Assembly: GCF_035594125.1 (NCBI RefSeq)
Contig: NC_087158.1
Location: forward strand, 10,008,300-10,072,299
Length of the DNA: 64,000 bases
Direction of reading: 5' to 3'
From: Scylla paramamosain
Lineage: Eukaryota; Arthropoda; Malacostraca; Decapoda; Portunidae
The notes below the pieces were generated by a model. It did no database searches. It was not told the DNA's origin and saw only the letters and a list, made by a program, of their open reading frames with translations. Each line of letters begins with the position of its first letter. Position 1 is the first letter of the stretch. The translations under genes and the position numbers were made by a program. Below, piece by piece: positions 26,852 through 37,660 of this stretch.

Positions 26852-29800
26852 CTATTTCCATCTGTTATCCCCATCCATAAACTTGTCTAATATTCTCTTA
26901 AAGCTCTCTAGTGTCCTAGCACTAACTACATGATTACTGAGTCCGTTCCACTCGTCTACCACTCTATTTGAGAACCAATTTTTCCCTATCTCCTTCCTAA
27001 ACCTAAATTTTTCAAGCTTGAACCCGTTATTTCTTGTTCTACCCTGGTTGCTGATCCTAAGAATTTTGCTTACATCTCCCTTGTTATAACCCTTATACCA
27101 CTTAAAGACTTCTATCAGGTCCCCTCTTAACCTACGTCTCTCTAAAGAATGTAAATTCAACAGCTTCAACCTCGCCTCGTAAGGAATACTCCTCATCCCC
27201 TGTATCCTTTTAGTCATTCTCCTCTGTACTGATTCTAATAGACCTATATCTTTCCTGTAATGTGGGGACCAGAACTGCACCGCGTAGTCTAGATGAGGTC
27301 TGACCAGCGCCAAGTATAACTTTAATATTACTCCCGGCCTTCTACTTTTAACACTCCTAAAAATAAATCCTAGTACCCTATTTGCCTTGTTTCTGGCTTC
27401 TATGCATTGCTTCCCTAGACGGAGTTCAGAGCTAACTATAACTCCTAAATCTTTCTCGTACCCTGTACCTACCAGAGTTTGGCTGTCTAATGTGTACCTA
27501 TTGTGTGGGTTTCCTCTACCTACGCTAAGCACTTTGCATTTATTGATATTAAATTGCATTTGCCATCTATCCGTCCATTCATTCATTCTATCTAAGTCTG
27601 CCTGCAAGGCGATGGCATCCGATTCTGACCTAATTAATCTACCTATCTTTGTGTCATCCGCAAATTTACTAACATCACTACTAATTCCACTATCCAAGTC
27701 ATTGATATACATTAGAAATAACAATGGCCCTAATACTGATCCCTGTGGCATCCCACTAATTACATGACCCCACTCGGATTTCGAGCCGTTTATTACCACT
27801 CTCTGTCGCCTGTCACTAAGCCATGACTCTATCCAGCCTAACACCTTCCCATCTATCCCGTGTGCCCTAACCTTTCTCAGGAGCCTTTGATGGGGTACCT
27901 TGTCAAATGCTTTACTAAAGTCCAGATATAAGATATCATAACTATCACCATTATCTACTGCCTCGTACACCCTACTGTAAAAACTTAACAAGTTTGTCAG
28001 GCAAGACTTCCCCTTCGTGAAGCCATGCTGTGACTGATTTATCAAGTTATGTTTGTCTAAATGTTCCCTAATGTTCCTCGCTATTATTGACTCTAACATT
28101 TTACCTACAACTGAAGTTAAGCTGACAGGTCTATAATTAGACGCTAAAGTTTTATCTCATTTCTTAAAGATGGGTACTACATTAGCCTGCCTCCACATTA
28201 CTGGTACCTCACCCGACTCCAGTGATTTCCTAAAGACAGAAACTAACGGCTCCCTAATAATCTCTTTACATTCCTTAAGTACTCTGGGATATATTTCATC
28301 AGGTCCTGGTGACTTGAACTTTTTTAGCCTATCTATCTCCTGTTCCATTATCTCCCTAGTTATGGAAATATCTGTCAGCTTCTCATTCTCATCTGCTCTA
28401 AACACCTGTTCACTATCTGGCATATCCTGTATGTTTTCCTGGGTGAAGACAGTTAAAAAATAATCATTCAGAAGTTTACTAATCTCCTCCCCAGAACTAA
28501 CCAGCTCCCCATCTGCTGCCTTTAATGGACCTACAGTATCCTTATTCTTCGTCCTGTATACCTGATAAAATCCCTTGGGGTCCGTCTTCGCCTGGCTGGC
28601 TACCTTTAATTCATAATTGTCCTTAGCTTTCCTCGTTAACTTCCTGACTGTTCTAACTAATTCATTATATTGTGTCCTTAAAACTTCCTCACCTGCCTTT
28701 AATCTCTTATATATACTTCTCTTACGCCCTATATAATGCTTCAACCTAGCAGTCATCCATTTAGGGTCATTTTTTTGTGATCTTATTGTTCTATACGGGA
28801 TATTTGCTAACTGACCTGTATGAACTTTATCTACGAAATATTTATACAATTTATCTACATTTACTTCACCTAGTCCCCTCATCTCATCTCCTACCATCCT
28901 CTCCACTCCCTCATCTACTCGCCTCGACCTCACCTCTCTCATTTCCGCATGACCTGACATTCCAACATACTCACACCTAGCTCCCCCCTTCCTCTTTCCT
29001 CCTCCCTTCCGGACACATCTCCCCTCCTCTTGTCCTACACCCTCACGCCTCACCTCACCTCTCTCATCCTGCCTTATCTCTCTGAACTCCGCCCCTGACC
29101 TGACCTCACCCTGCATCCTTTGCCAGTCCACTCCTTGGAGGTACCTTTTTAATTCTTCAAAATCTGCTCTCCTAAAGTCAGGTATTTTACTAGTGTTTTT
29201 GTTTCTAACTGTTTCTTCCCATTCTAAATTGTACCTAATTTCCTTATGGTCACTGTTACCTAGCTGTCCTCCAACCTCTACCTGCGTGACTGCTTCCTCC
29301 CTGCTAGTAAGAATTAAATCTAGAATATTATTCCCCCTTGTGGGTTCTACGACTACCTGTTTTAAAAAATTATCCTGAATTACCTTAAGAAATTCCTCTG
29401 CTTCCTTGTTACCCACCATCAGACTCCAGTCGATATTCCTAAAATTAAAATCTCCTACCACACATACCTGACTGTACCTGCCTGCTCTATTTAATTCCTG
29501 CCACAGTGAGGTGTTAATTTCCTCTGAACTGGTCGGTGGTCTGTAAACTACCCCTAGTACTACTGACTGCGATTCCTTAATATCTACCCATATCGACTCT
29601 GCTTTGTTATCTGCTTTAATTCTACTGTTGATACAACACTGTAATGTGTCCCTAACGTAGAGCGCGACGCCTCCTCCTCTCCTGTTTTCCCTATCTTTAT
29701 AGAACATTGTATACCCATCTATCTTAACCTCTGGATTAAATACTTTTCCTGACATATCTAACCAAGTTTCAGTTAAAGCAATGATATCAAATTTCTCAAC

Positions 29801-29884
29801 GCTCGCTATTCCTCTAAGCAAGTCTATTATATTCAGAATACTTCTACAGTTTGTGTAGTAAACACTTAAGCTATTTCTCACCAT
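26852..29884 (-). pseudogene. CR1/L2-like ORF2: APE endonuclease plus reverse transcriptase, one internal stop
   Basis: About 1,010 codons in a single frame, broken only by a TGA at 28,157-28,159 (after NVVPIFKK, where the context expects Gly). Endonuclease: TNCRSI near residue 11, LTETW with Glu39, GDFN at 144-147, GNSDH with SDH at 211-213. Residues 258-335 form an Arg/Glu/Gly-rich linker. RT: SPGPDEIYP, SNYRPVSLTS (just after the stop), QHGFTKGKSCLTNLL, LDFSKAFDKVPH, GMPQGSVLGPLLF, and FADDTKI, the catalytic FADD of CR1-type elements. It ends DKFMDGDNRWK. The product would nick target DNA and copy the element RNA there. The low number of lesions suggests a recent insertion. Confidence 0.92.
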
Positions 29885-29957
29885 CCCTGACCTAGCTACC
29901 TTTCTAGATTTAACTATTTTGCCCCTCGCCTTCTCACTACCCCTTCTTCCCTCCCGA

Positions 29958-30300
29958 CTAACGAAAAAAGTGCTGGAGTGCAGTTACCTCCCGCTCGAGT
30001 GTTTCGGCCAAAACACGAATACCCTGGCGTGACAAATGCACTCCATCCCTGGCGTACAAGGCGTCCCTGCCATAGAAAAGGTCCCAGTTGTCGATGAACG
30101 TCCATCCATTACTCCTACAATGATTCGCGAGCCTGCGATTCACTGTAATAGCCCTGGACAACCACTCAGCACCAACTCCCCTCCTCGGCAAGACACCACA
30201 TACCACGGGGATCCCACCCTTGTCCCTAATCCTGTCCAAAGCCTGTCGAAACCTCCTGATAAGCTCCTCACTCCTGACCTTACCAAGGTCATTCCCTCCC
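29958..30300 (-). pseudogene. CR1/L2-like ORF1 C-terminal end, SGNH esterase-like
   Basis: The frame reads SAGGNDLGKVRSEELIRRFR, then DKGGIPVVCGVLPRRG, RRLANHCRSNGWTFID and RDGVHLSRQGIRVL. The G-G-N-D and D-G-V-H blocks are the third and last motifs of SGNH/GDSL hydrolases. Esterase-like ORF1 proteins are known in CR1/L2 elements. The N-terminal catalytic Ser block is lost through 5' truncation at about 30,301. The stop lies about 75 bp before the ORF2 start. Confidence 0.75.
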
Positions 30301-30301
30301 G

Positions 30302-30816
30302 CACTGAGAAAAATCCTTCAATCCTGAAGCTTTCTGTTCCTTCATCAAAAGGGTAGGTCACTTCTTACAAGATTGCAGGCATTATCACGCAAAATCAGGG
30401 ACTCCACACACATAGTCGGAATCTCTTCGCGCCCTTCTCTGACCAATCCACCATAATATCGCCTATCCTCAAGTCTTCCCCTTACTATGTACCTAAACAT
30501 CAACAAGGTACGCTTCACACATCCTCCTAACTCAGCACTTCCTTCAATTAACATTCGATACGCTGGATTATTCAATGGTATTATCACTCATGTTACGTGT
30601 CACTCTGTATCACACAAAGCTTTCTTTGACACGGGTGCTGCTGCAAACATTATCAAAATGGATGTATTTCGGAAACTCTCTTCCTCTTCTCAGGATCTCA
30701 TCACTACATTACCTCCTGATGTCAATCTAAAATGGTACATCTGGGAAAATTATCTTACCTCACGGGAAAGTACTCTTATCACTGTCTTTATCACCCCAGG
30801 AACCAGACATATGTGA
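30302..30816 (+). pseudogene. Gypsy protease region
   Basis: Gypsy sequence resumes to the right of the CR1/L2 insert. Frame 30,487-30,816 contains SHKAFFDTGAAANIIKMDVF, the aspartic protease active site (D-T-G-A) with the following hydrophobic stretch. The protease would cleave the Gag-Pol polyprotein and acts as a dimer. The preceding codons (EKNPSILKLSVPSSKG, 30,302-30,356) are probably the end of gag. A stop at 30,814 breaks the frame. The next frame starts at 30,878, with the sequence between still coding-like (FNADLLIGFNTM). Confidence 0.75.
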
Positions 30817-30877
30817 TTATTTTTATATTGTATCTAATGTATCTTTCAATGCTGATCTTCTCATAGGCTTCAACACC

Positions 30878-31666
30878 ATGTGCAAACATGACATCAGTCT
30901 TTTCCCTGCCATCAATGAAATCGCTCATGGGGATACTTATATTCCTACTGTTCTTCCCTCTGATACTTCCTCTCTTGCTGGTGTAGTGACATCTGTTGCA
31001 ACTCCTCCTTCTAATAGCGATCAGATGTTATCTACACGGGATTCTTGTGTTATGCCATCTAATTTTCCTGTCTCACAGCCTCATTTTCAATCAACTTCCC
31101 AGTCAGACCACTGTGTAACTCCTTGTAAACACATTTTGCTAGCAGATCCGGTAACGCTATCCGATTGTGCCTTATATGTTGTAAACGCTATGGTTAAGTC
31201 TACTGCATCAGGCACTGATATCCTCTGTTATACACAACAATCTCCCTGCAAAGGTGTTGAGTTGGAATCCGTTCTTACCACCATCGATAAAAATGGTTTC
31301 TGTAAAATCAAGCTGAAAAATGTCACATCTACGCCTGTCAAGCTCAAAGCAGGTGTGCTACTCGGAGAAGCCTTGCCTTACTCTGAGAAAGTTGTAACCT
31401 TGGATGATTTACCTTCTTCCACTATCAATAATGTATCTGCATCTGACAGCCATAACAAGTCTTCTCTCCCGCCTATCACAGATGATCACATACCTGTACT
31501 TGATTTCCCAGAATCTCAACATGAATTACTCCCCCTCTTACATTTTTTCAGGAACGTTGTCTCGCTCACTGGTGACCCTCTGTCGTCATCACTCACGCTA
31601 TTCATCTGACGCCTGGGGACCATGTTACACCCTGAGCTATAGGGTGCCACACAGTCGTAATGTTCT
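30878..31666 (+). pseudogene. Gypsy protease-RT connecting region
   Basis: A 243-residue frame (30,878-31,609) continues from the protease. It is Ser/Thr-rich and contains NGFCKIKLKNVTSTPVKLKAG, which resembles the beta-rich segment seen before RT in Gypsy polyproteins. A frameshift near 31,600 moves coding into the frame ending at 31,667 (CYTLSYRVPHSRNV), where the family A element begins. Confidence 0.65.
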
Positions 31667-31768
31667 TTTTTTTTTTATGTAGGAAGGACACTGGCCAAGG
31701 GCAACAAAAATCCAATAAAAAAATATCCCCACTGAAATGCCAGTCCCATAAAAGGGTCAAAGCAGTGG

Positions 31769-32875
31769 TCAAAAATTGATGTATAAGTGTCTTGAAACCT
31801 CCCTTTTGAAGGAATTCATGTCATAGGAAGGTGGAAATACAGAAGCAGGCAGGGAATTCCAGAGTTTAACAGAGAAAGGGATGAATGATTGAGAATACTG
31901 CTTAACTCTTGCGTTAGAGAGGTGGACAGAATAGGGGTGAGAGAAAGAAGAAAGTCTTGTGCAGCGAGGCCGCGGAAGGAGGGGAGGCATGCAGTTAGCA
32001 AGATCAGAAGAGCAGTTAGCATGAAAATAGCGGTAGAAGACAGCTAGAGATGCAACACTGCGGCGGTGAGAGAGAGGCTGAAGACAGTCAGTTAAAGGAG
32101 AGGAGTTGATGAGACGAAAAGCTTTTGATTCCACCCTGTCTAGAAGAGCAGTATGAGTGGAACCGCCCCAGACATGTGAAGCATACTCCATACATGGACG
32201 GATAAGGCCCTTGTACAGAGTTAGCAGGTGGGGGGGGGGTGAGAAAAAATGGCGAAGACGTCTCAGAACACCTAACTTCATAGAAGCTGTTTTAGCTAGA
32301 GATGAGATGTGAAGTTTCCAGTTCAGATTATAAGTAAAGGACAGACCGAGGATGTTCAGTGTAAAAGAGGGGGACAGTTGAGTGTCATTGAAGAAGAGGG
32401 GATAGTTGTCTGGAAGGTTGTGTCGAGTTGATAGATGGAGGAATTGAGTTTTTGAGGCATTGAACAATACCAAGTTTGCTCTGCCACAATCAGAAATTTT
32501 AGAAAGATCAGAAGTCAGGCGTTCTGTGGCTTCCCTGCGTGATATGTTTACCTCCTGAAGGGTTGGACGTCTATGAAAAGACATGGAAAAGTGCTGGGTG
32601 GTATCATCAGCGTAGGAGTGAATAGGACAAGAAGTTTGGTTTAGAAGATCATTAATGAATAATAAGAAGAGAGTGGGTGACAGGATAGAACCCTGAGGAA
32701 CACCACTGTTAATAGATTTAGGAGAAGAACAGTGACCGTCTACCACAGCAGCAATAGAACGGTCAGAAAGGAAACTTGAGATGAAGTTACAGAGAGAAGG
32801 ATAGAAACTGTAGGAGGGTAGTTTGGAAATCAAAGCTTTGTGCCAGACTCTATCAAAAGCTTTTGATATGTCCAA
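31769..32875 (-). pseudogene. Family A RT core to C-terminus, longest intact 3' half
   Basis: 368-residue open frame from the [12 protein letters not shown] block through SGVPQGSILSPTLFLLFIND, YADDTTQHFSMS, the thumb ([33 protein letters not shown]), IRPCMEYASHVWGGSTHTAL and the conserved C-terminus, ending RHLYINF. This is the best continuous record in the window of the family's 3' coding half. Upstream, frame 32,830-33,045 and a frameshift at about 33,113 break continuity with the linker. Confidence 0.9.
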
Positions 32876-34218
32876 GGCAACAGCAAAAGTTTCACCAAAA
32901 TCTCTAAAAGAGGATGACCAAGACTCAGTAAGGAAAGCCAGAAGATCACCAGTAGAGCGGCCTTGACGGAACCCATGCTGGCGATCAGACAGAAGGTTAT
33001 GAAGTGATAGATGTTTAAGAATCTTCCTGCTGAGGATAGATTCAAAAACTTTAGATAGGCAGGAAATTAAAGCAATAGGACGGTAGTTTGAGGGATTAGA
33101 ACGGCCACCCTTTTAAGGAACAAGTTGAATGTAGGCAAACTTCCAGCAAGAATGAAAGGTAGATGTTGACAGACAGAGCTGAAAGAATTTGACTAGGAAA
33201 GGTGCAAGCACGGAGGCACAGTTTCGGAGAACAATAGGAGGGACCCCATCAGGTCCATAAGCCTTCCGAGGATTTAGGTCAGCGAGAGCATGGAAAACAT
33301 CATTGCGAAGAATTTTAATACGTGGCATGAAGTAGTCAGAGGGTGGAGGAGAGGGAGGAACAAGCCCAGAATCGTCCAAGGTAAAGTTTTTAGCAAAGGT
33401 TTGAGCGAAGAGTTCAGCTTTAGAAATAGATGTGATAGCAGTGGTGCCATCTGATTGAAATAGAGGAGGGAAAGAAGAAGAAGCAAAGTTATTGGAGATA
33501 TTTTTAGCTTGATGCCAGAAATCACGAGAGGAGTTAGATCTTGAAAGGTTTTGACATTTTCCGTTCATGAAGAAGTTTTTGGCTAGTTGGAAAACATACT
33601 TGGCATGGAAGGCTTAAGTACCTTTTGTGGGCCACCTCTCTATCATGTATAGCACGAGAAAAAGCTGTGTTAAACCAAGGTTTAGAAGGTTTAGGACGAG
33701 AAAAAGAGCGAGGAATGAACGCTTCCATGCCAGACACTATCACCTCTGTTATGCGCTCAGCACACAAAGACGGATCTCTGACACGGAAGCAGTAGTGATT
33801 CCAAGGAGAATCAGCAAAATACCTCCTCAGGTCCCTCCAACTAGCAGAGGCAAAACGCCAGAGGCACCTTCGCTTAAGGGGGATCCTGAGGAGGGATTGG
33901 AGTGATAGGACAAGATAAAGATATGAGAATGTGATTAGAGGAGCCCAACGGAGAAGAAAGGGTGACACCATAAGCAGAAGGATTAGAGGTCAGGAAAAGG
34001 TCAAGAATGTTGGGCGTATCTCCAAGACGGTCAGGAATACGAGTAGGGTGTTGCACCAATTGCTCTAGGTCATGGAGGATAGCAAAGTTGTAGGCTAGTT
34101 CACCAGGATGGTCAGTGAAGGGAGAGGAAAGCCAAAGCTGGTGATGAACATTGAAGTCTCCAAGAAGTGGAGATCTTTGCAAAAGGGAAGAGGGTCAGAA
34201 TGTGCTCCACTTTGGAAG

Positions 34219-34692
34219 TTAAGTAGTCAAAGAATTTCTTATAGTCAGAGGAGTAGGTGAGAGGTATACAGCACAGATAAATTTAGTATGAGAGTGACTC
34301 TGTAGTCGTAGCCAGATGGTGGAAAACTCGGAAGATTCAAGAGCGTGGGCAGGAGAGCAGGTTAAGTAATTGCGCACATAAACGTAGCATCCAGCTTTGG
34401 ATCGAAAATGAGGATAGAGAAAGTAGGAGGAAACAGAAAAGGGGCTACTGTCAGTTGCCTCGGACACCTGAGTTTCAGTGAGGAAAAGAAGATGAGGTTT
34501 AGAAGAGGAGAGGTGGTGTTCTACAGATTGAAAATTAGATCTTAGACCGCGAATGTTGCAGAAGTTAATGAAGAAGAAGTTGAGGGGGGTGTCAAGACAC
34601 TTAGGGTCGTCGACAGAAAGGCAGTCCGACCTGGGGACATTTATGGTCCCTTCCCCAGATGGGGACTCCGAGGCTGGTGTAGGAGTCGCCAT
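34219..34692 (-). pseudogene. Family A N-terminal endonuclease segment
   Basis: 157-residue frame starting at the likely true initiator ([15 protein letters not shown], same start as at 45,747). It includes [22 protein letters not shown] with the catalytic Glu, and AGCYVYVRN. It ends at a frameshift near 34,230, before the GDFN block, which continues in frame 33,874-34,182 ([13 protein letters not shown]). Confidence 0.88.
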
Positions 34693-34907
34693 GATGATTT
34701 TAAAATTTTTGAGTGAAGGGTGTGTGTGTTATTGGGTGCTTGAAGTTTTGTATGGAGGAAGAGAGTTGTCTTTAGAGGGCAGGCTGTGACTGCCCCCTTG
34801 TGTTGTGAGACACAAAGGGAAACGTTCAGTGAGGTCACAGCTGGGTTTAATGATAAGTTCACAGCACCCCCTGAACAGTGCTTTAGACCTCACTGGGAGT
34901 AATTATC

Positions 34908-36060
34908 TTGCTTGACGAAGCTTGATGAAGCTGTGCGAGGTATGTTACTTCAGGATGTAGTGAAACCTGCCTGTTGGCCTCATAACGCTCCCTTGTTACT
35001 CGTTCCAAAGAAACAAGGCGATTGGCGTGTCACTGTCGACTTCAGTAAACTCAACGCATCTACCATTCCTGACTATTATCCTAGACCGAAGTTAGGTGAC
35101 CTTCTTCAGTCTCTGGTAGATTCAAATGCGGTATTTTTTACCCTAGACTCAGCACTCTTTCAAATTGAATTAGAGGAAACTTTATGGCCATATACTGTTT
35201 TCACTACCTCCTCCGGCCAATTTATGTTCAAACGCATGGCCTAAGGTCTACGTAACTCGCCTCTAACGTTTCAAATATTGATGAATTCTGTCCTCTCAGG
35301 TCTTATCGGTAAAAGTGTATTCTGCTTTCTTGATGACATTATCATTGCATCGAAATCTTTACAGGATCATTTTTAACACGCTATCTCTCGTTCTGTCACG
35401 CTTTCAAGCTGCTGGCTTAAAGATCAAACTCAGCAAATGTTCGTTTCTCAAGCAGCAAGTCAATTCCTTGGTTACAAAATTGACAGAGATGGTATTCACA
35501 CTTTAGATGACAAGGTAAATGCCGTGAAAAATTTCTCTGTTCCTGCTAATATCGATCAGATCAGGCAATTCATCGGTCTTGCTGGATTTCATCGCCAGTT
35601 CATCAAATCTGGCTCAACTTCTCACTCATTTGCTCAAGAAAAATGTTGCATTCATCTGGTTTGAAAAGGAAGAAGATGCCTTTGATCTTCTCAAAACTGC
35701 CTTGTGTCAAGCACCAGTTATTGCTTTTCCAAATTTCGAGAAACATTTCATCTTATACACTGACGCTTCTGGTTTTGGAATCTGTACTTTTCTTATTCAG
35801 AAAGATTCACTCGGTAAACATCGCATACTAGCTTACGCTAGCAGACTTCTCAACAAGGCAGAGCAAAATTATGACGTCACAAAGTGTGAAAGTCTCGCCG
35901 TGATCTGGGCGTTACGTCATTTCCGTGAACACATCTTAGGCTATAAAATTCATGTCTAAACTGATCATTATGCTGTCACAGAGACCTTCAAAGGCAATAA
36001 CTTCACAGGTCAATTTGCTCTCTGGCATCTCAAGAATTTAATCCTACAATTTCATATATT
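34908..36060 (+). pseudogene. Gypsy reverse transcriptase and RNase H
   Basis: RT begins at TKLDEAVRGML and continues PLLLVPKKQGDWRVTVDF, TIPDYYPRPKL, FFTLDSALFQIELEE, a stop at 35,242-35,244 within the M-A-x-G-L-R-N block, then CFLDDIII (catalytic box FLDD in place of the commoner Y-x-D-D) at about 35,320-35,343 and FIGLAGFHRQFIK. Frameshifts fall at about 35,365 and 35,600. RNase H (35,579-35,959) shows ILYTDASGFGI, LAYASRLLNKAEQNYD and ESLAVIWALRHFREH. RT and RNase H would make the double-stranded DNA copy. At least four lesions disable the reading frame. Confidence 0.88.
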
Positions 36061-36700
36061 CCTAGTAAGGCAAACTCAGTGGTAGATGCACTATCACGAA
36101 ATGTTGCTATCTCTGTCATGACAGAAAATCCTGCCATGCCTACCATGGATGAAATAAGGAAACATCAACGTCCAGATGCCTCCTGTTCTAGTTTTGTTTA
36201 TTACCTCGAATCTAGTGATGAGACAAATATTCCTAAGTTGCAACTGAGTGCTGACACGTTTTTCATACAAGACGGTCTCGTATATAAATCGAATGATGTC
36301 TCTACTGACGATTCTAGTGAGCGTTTATCTCAGCTCGTGGTACCTCAGTCGCTAGTGAATATCATACTTCACCACGTTCATGACTCACCCCACGCAGGAC
36401 ATCCATGTTGGGACAGATGTCTCGCGCAGGCAAAACGATCATATTTCTGGCCGACTATGAAGAAGGATATCTTTCAACACTGTGCGCTCTGTCCTCAGTG
36501 TGCTTCACACCGTCCGTCACTCGCTTACGACACATATTAGATCCATTGTCCTTTGGGCCACACCGTGTGATCGAATCTCTCCATGGTCACAAAGTAAAAA
36601 ATTCTAAATCTCAAAACTTTAGGGGAACAAATCGTCCATGTCGATCATTTGAAGCGTGTCAACAAGGGATTCGATGATGAGTGTTCACATCAGGTATAAT
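36061..36700 (+). pseudogene. Gypsy integrase: zinc-binding N-terminus joined to C-terminal tail, catalytic core missing
   Basis: Frame 36,079-36,540 begins at the RNase H/integrase junction (VDALSRN) and carries the H-H-C-C zinc-binding domain: HHVHDSPHAGHPCWDRCLAQ, then SYFWPTMKKD and HCALCPQCA. After SLAYD at about 36,535 the sequence moves directly to FGPHRVIESLHG and, in another frame, IVHVDHLKRVNKGFDDE with a stop at about 36,700. The DDE catalytic core of about 200 residues is absent. This is an internal deletion and integration in cis is impossible. Confidence 0.82.
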
Positions 36701-36900
36701 TAAGTTCTGATTTAACAGATCCTTCAAGCGACTCAAGCTTATACACACACACACACCTTCTTACAGACTGAAACTTCGTTCCCATTCCAAGGTTTAATCA
36801 TTCAATTCCAGTATTATGAATATATGTTTATATTTCTCTTTACTTATATGTGTTGAACATGTGGTATACTATCCTATCATGTCTATATGTTGTCTATATG

Positions 36901-37101
36901 TTCCAGTTCTTAGCTCAGATAAATACAGCCCGCATCGTAGCGAGTTCTCAGTTCATCATCAGTTCATTCGGGAGTTCAGTCCCAGTCAGAGACACAGTCA
37001 GTCAGTCACCCAGTCATGAGCAGTCAGTCTTGGTCTCTCACTCAGTTCTGCTCGATCACAGTCAGCCGTGAGAGACGCTACTCAGATATAAATCATATAA
37101 C

Positions 37102-37191
<90 letters not shown>

Positions 37192-37502
37192 AATCAGTCG
37201 TCACGTTACGATTTCGTCTCAAATCCAGTGTGTACAAATCATTTACCTATCATTTAATCAAGAACTCTCGTCATCGTGTCTTTTATTCGCACATAACAAT
37301 ATAACAGGCTAATTACCCATGACCCCCAAGCTACCAGAATCACCGCCTCATTCCAGTCCTCCACGCTACCAACACTCCAAACATCTTCATCGTCTGGGCA
37401 GGTAACAAGTATCATCAATCATCAATTCCAGAACAAGAAAGGTGACTAATCAACTCATAAACACTGGTGGGTAACAACTTCATCAATACAGTGGTGACAC
37501 TT
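36901..37502 (+). repeat. 3' LTR with expanded GA tract
   Basis: It matches the 5' LTR across its length with scattered substitutions, except that its GA tract (37,105-37,188) is about 84 bp against about 12 bp in the 5' LTR. Since both LTRs are copied from one template at integration, the length difference arose afterwards. Confidence 0.88.
37105..37188. repeat. (GA)n microsatellite inside the 3' LTR
   Basis: Pure GA, about 42 units. Confidence 0.98.
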
Positions 37503-37529
37503 CTCTCTCGTGGTACATGAGCACACTGA

Positions 37530-37660
37530 AGAACACGGTACTCGGAGGCGGAGTAAACATTAAGAACACGCGACTCGAAGACGGAGTTAAAATGATAAAG
37601 AACATGCAATTCAAAGACGAAGTGAAGACGAAGAACACGCGACTCCAACGATGAATAAAC
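37530..37660. repeat. 34-bp minisatellite, about four units
   Basis: Units of 33-35 bp beginning AAGAACACGCGACTC and containing GGCGGAGT are repeated head to tail with changes. Related units lie left of the Gypsy element (24,812-24,905) and at 43,668-43,775. Confidence 0.8.

Larger units (their letters stand above)
26768..30301 (-). mobile_element. CR1/L2-like non-LTR retrotransposon inserted in the Gypsy element
   Basis: The element is about 3.5 kb on the minus strand. Its 3' end, read on the minus strand, finishes with TTATTTCTTATGTTCTTATG, an 8-bp tandem tail (TTATGTTC)n and no poly(A), as is typical of CR1/L2 elements. It contains the C-terminal part of an ORF1 with an SGNH-esterase-like end (29,958-30,300) and an almost intact ORF2 (26,852-29,884). 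The 5' end is truncated at about 30,301, where Gypsy sequence resumes. A second copy with the same 3' terminus lies at 61,913-62,665. Confidence 0.9.
31667..34907 (-). mobile_element. Family A non-LTR retrotransposon inserted in the Gypsy pol region
   Basis: 3.24 kb on the minus strand. The poly(A) tail is a T-run at about 31,666-31,676. The 5' end stops at 34,907, about 30 bp short of the family's 5' start. The codons on either side are Gypsy pol, so this insertion is younger than the Gypsy element. The leader and start region lie at 34,690-34,907 and the endonuclease at 33,534-34,692 in shifted frames. The linker and RT start are at 33,113-33,568, and the RT core to C-terminus is open at 31,769-32,875. 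No clear target-site duplication was seen. Confidence 0.92.
25267..37502 (+). mobile_element. Ty3/Gypsy-type LTR retrotransposon, doubly interrupted and defective
   Basis: Two direct repeats of about 0.54 and 0.60 kb (25,267-25,803 and 36,901-37,502) flank, in order, a leader, a gag zinc knuckle, a protease motif, RT, RNase H, and integrase zinc-binding and C-terminal parts. The domain order PR-RT-RH-IN is that of Ty3/Gypsy. A CR1/L2-like element (26,768-30,301, minus) interrupts it between gag and protease, and a family A element (31,667-34,907, minus) interrupts it between protease and RT. Stops, frameshifts and loss of the integrase core make it inactive. Both flanks are A-rich minisatellite DNA, so it integrated into the array. 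Confidence 0.88.

Noticed and set aside
30036..30356. 106-residue plus frame across the CR1/L2 5' edge
   Set aside because: Mostly antisense of the esterase-like ORF1. Only the last 18 codons belong to the Gypsy element.
31660..34915. Target-site duplication around the family A insertion in the Gypsy element
   Set aside because: The sequences beside the T-run (TAATGTTC) and beside the 5' edge (TTGCTTGACG) do not match convincingly.
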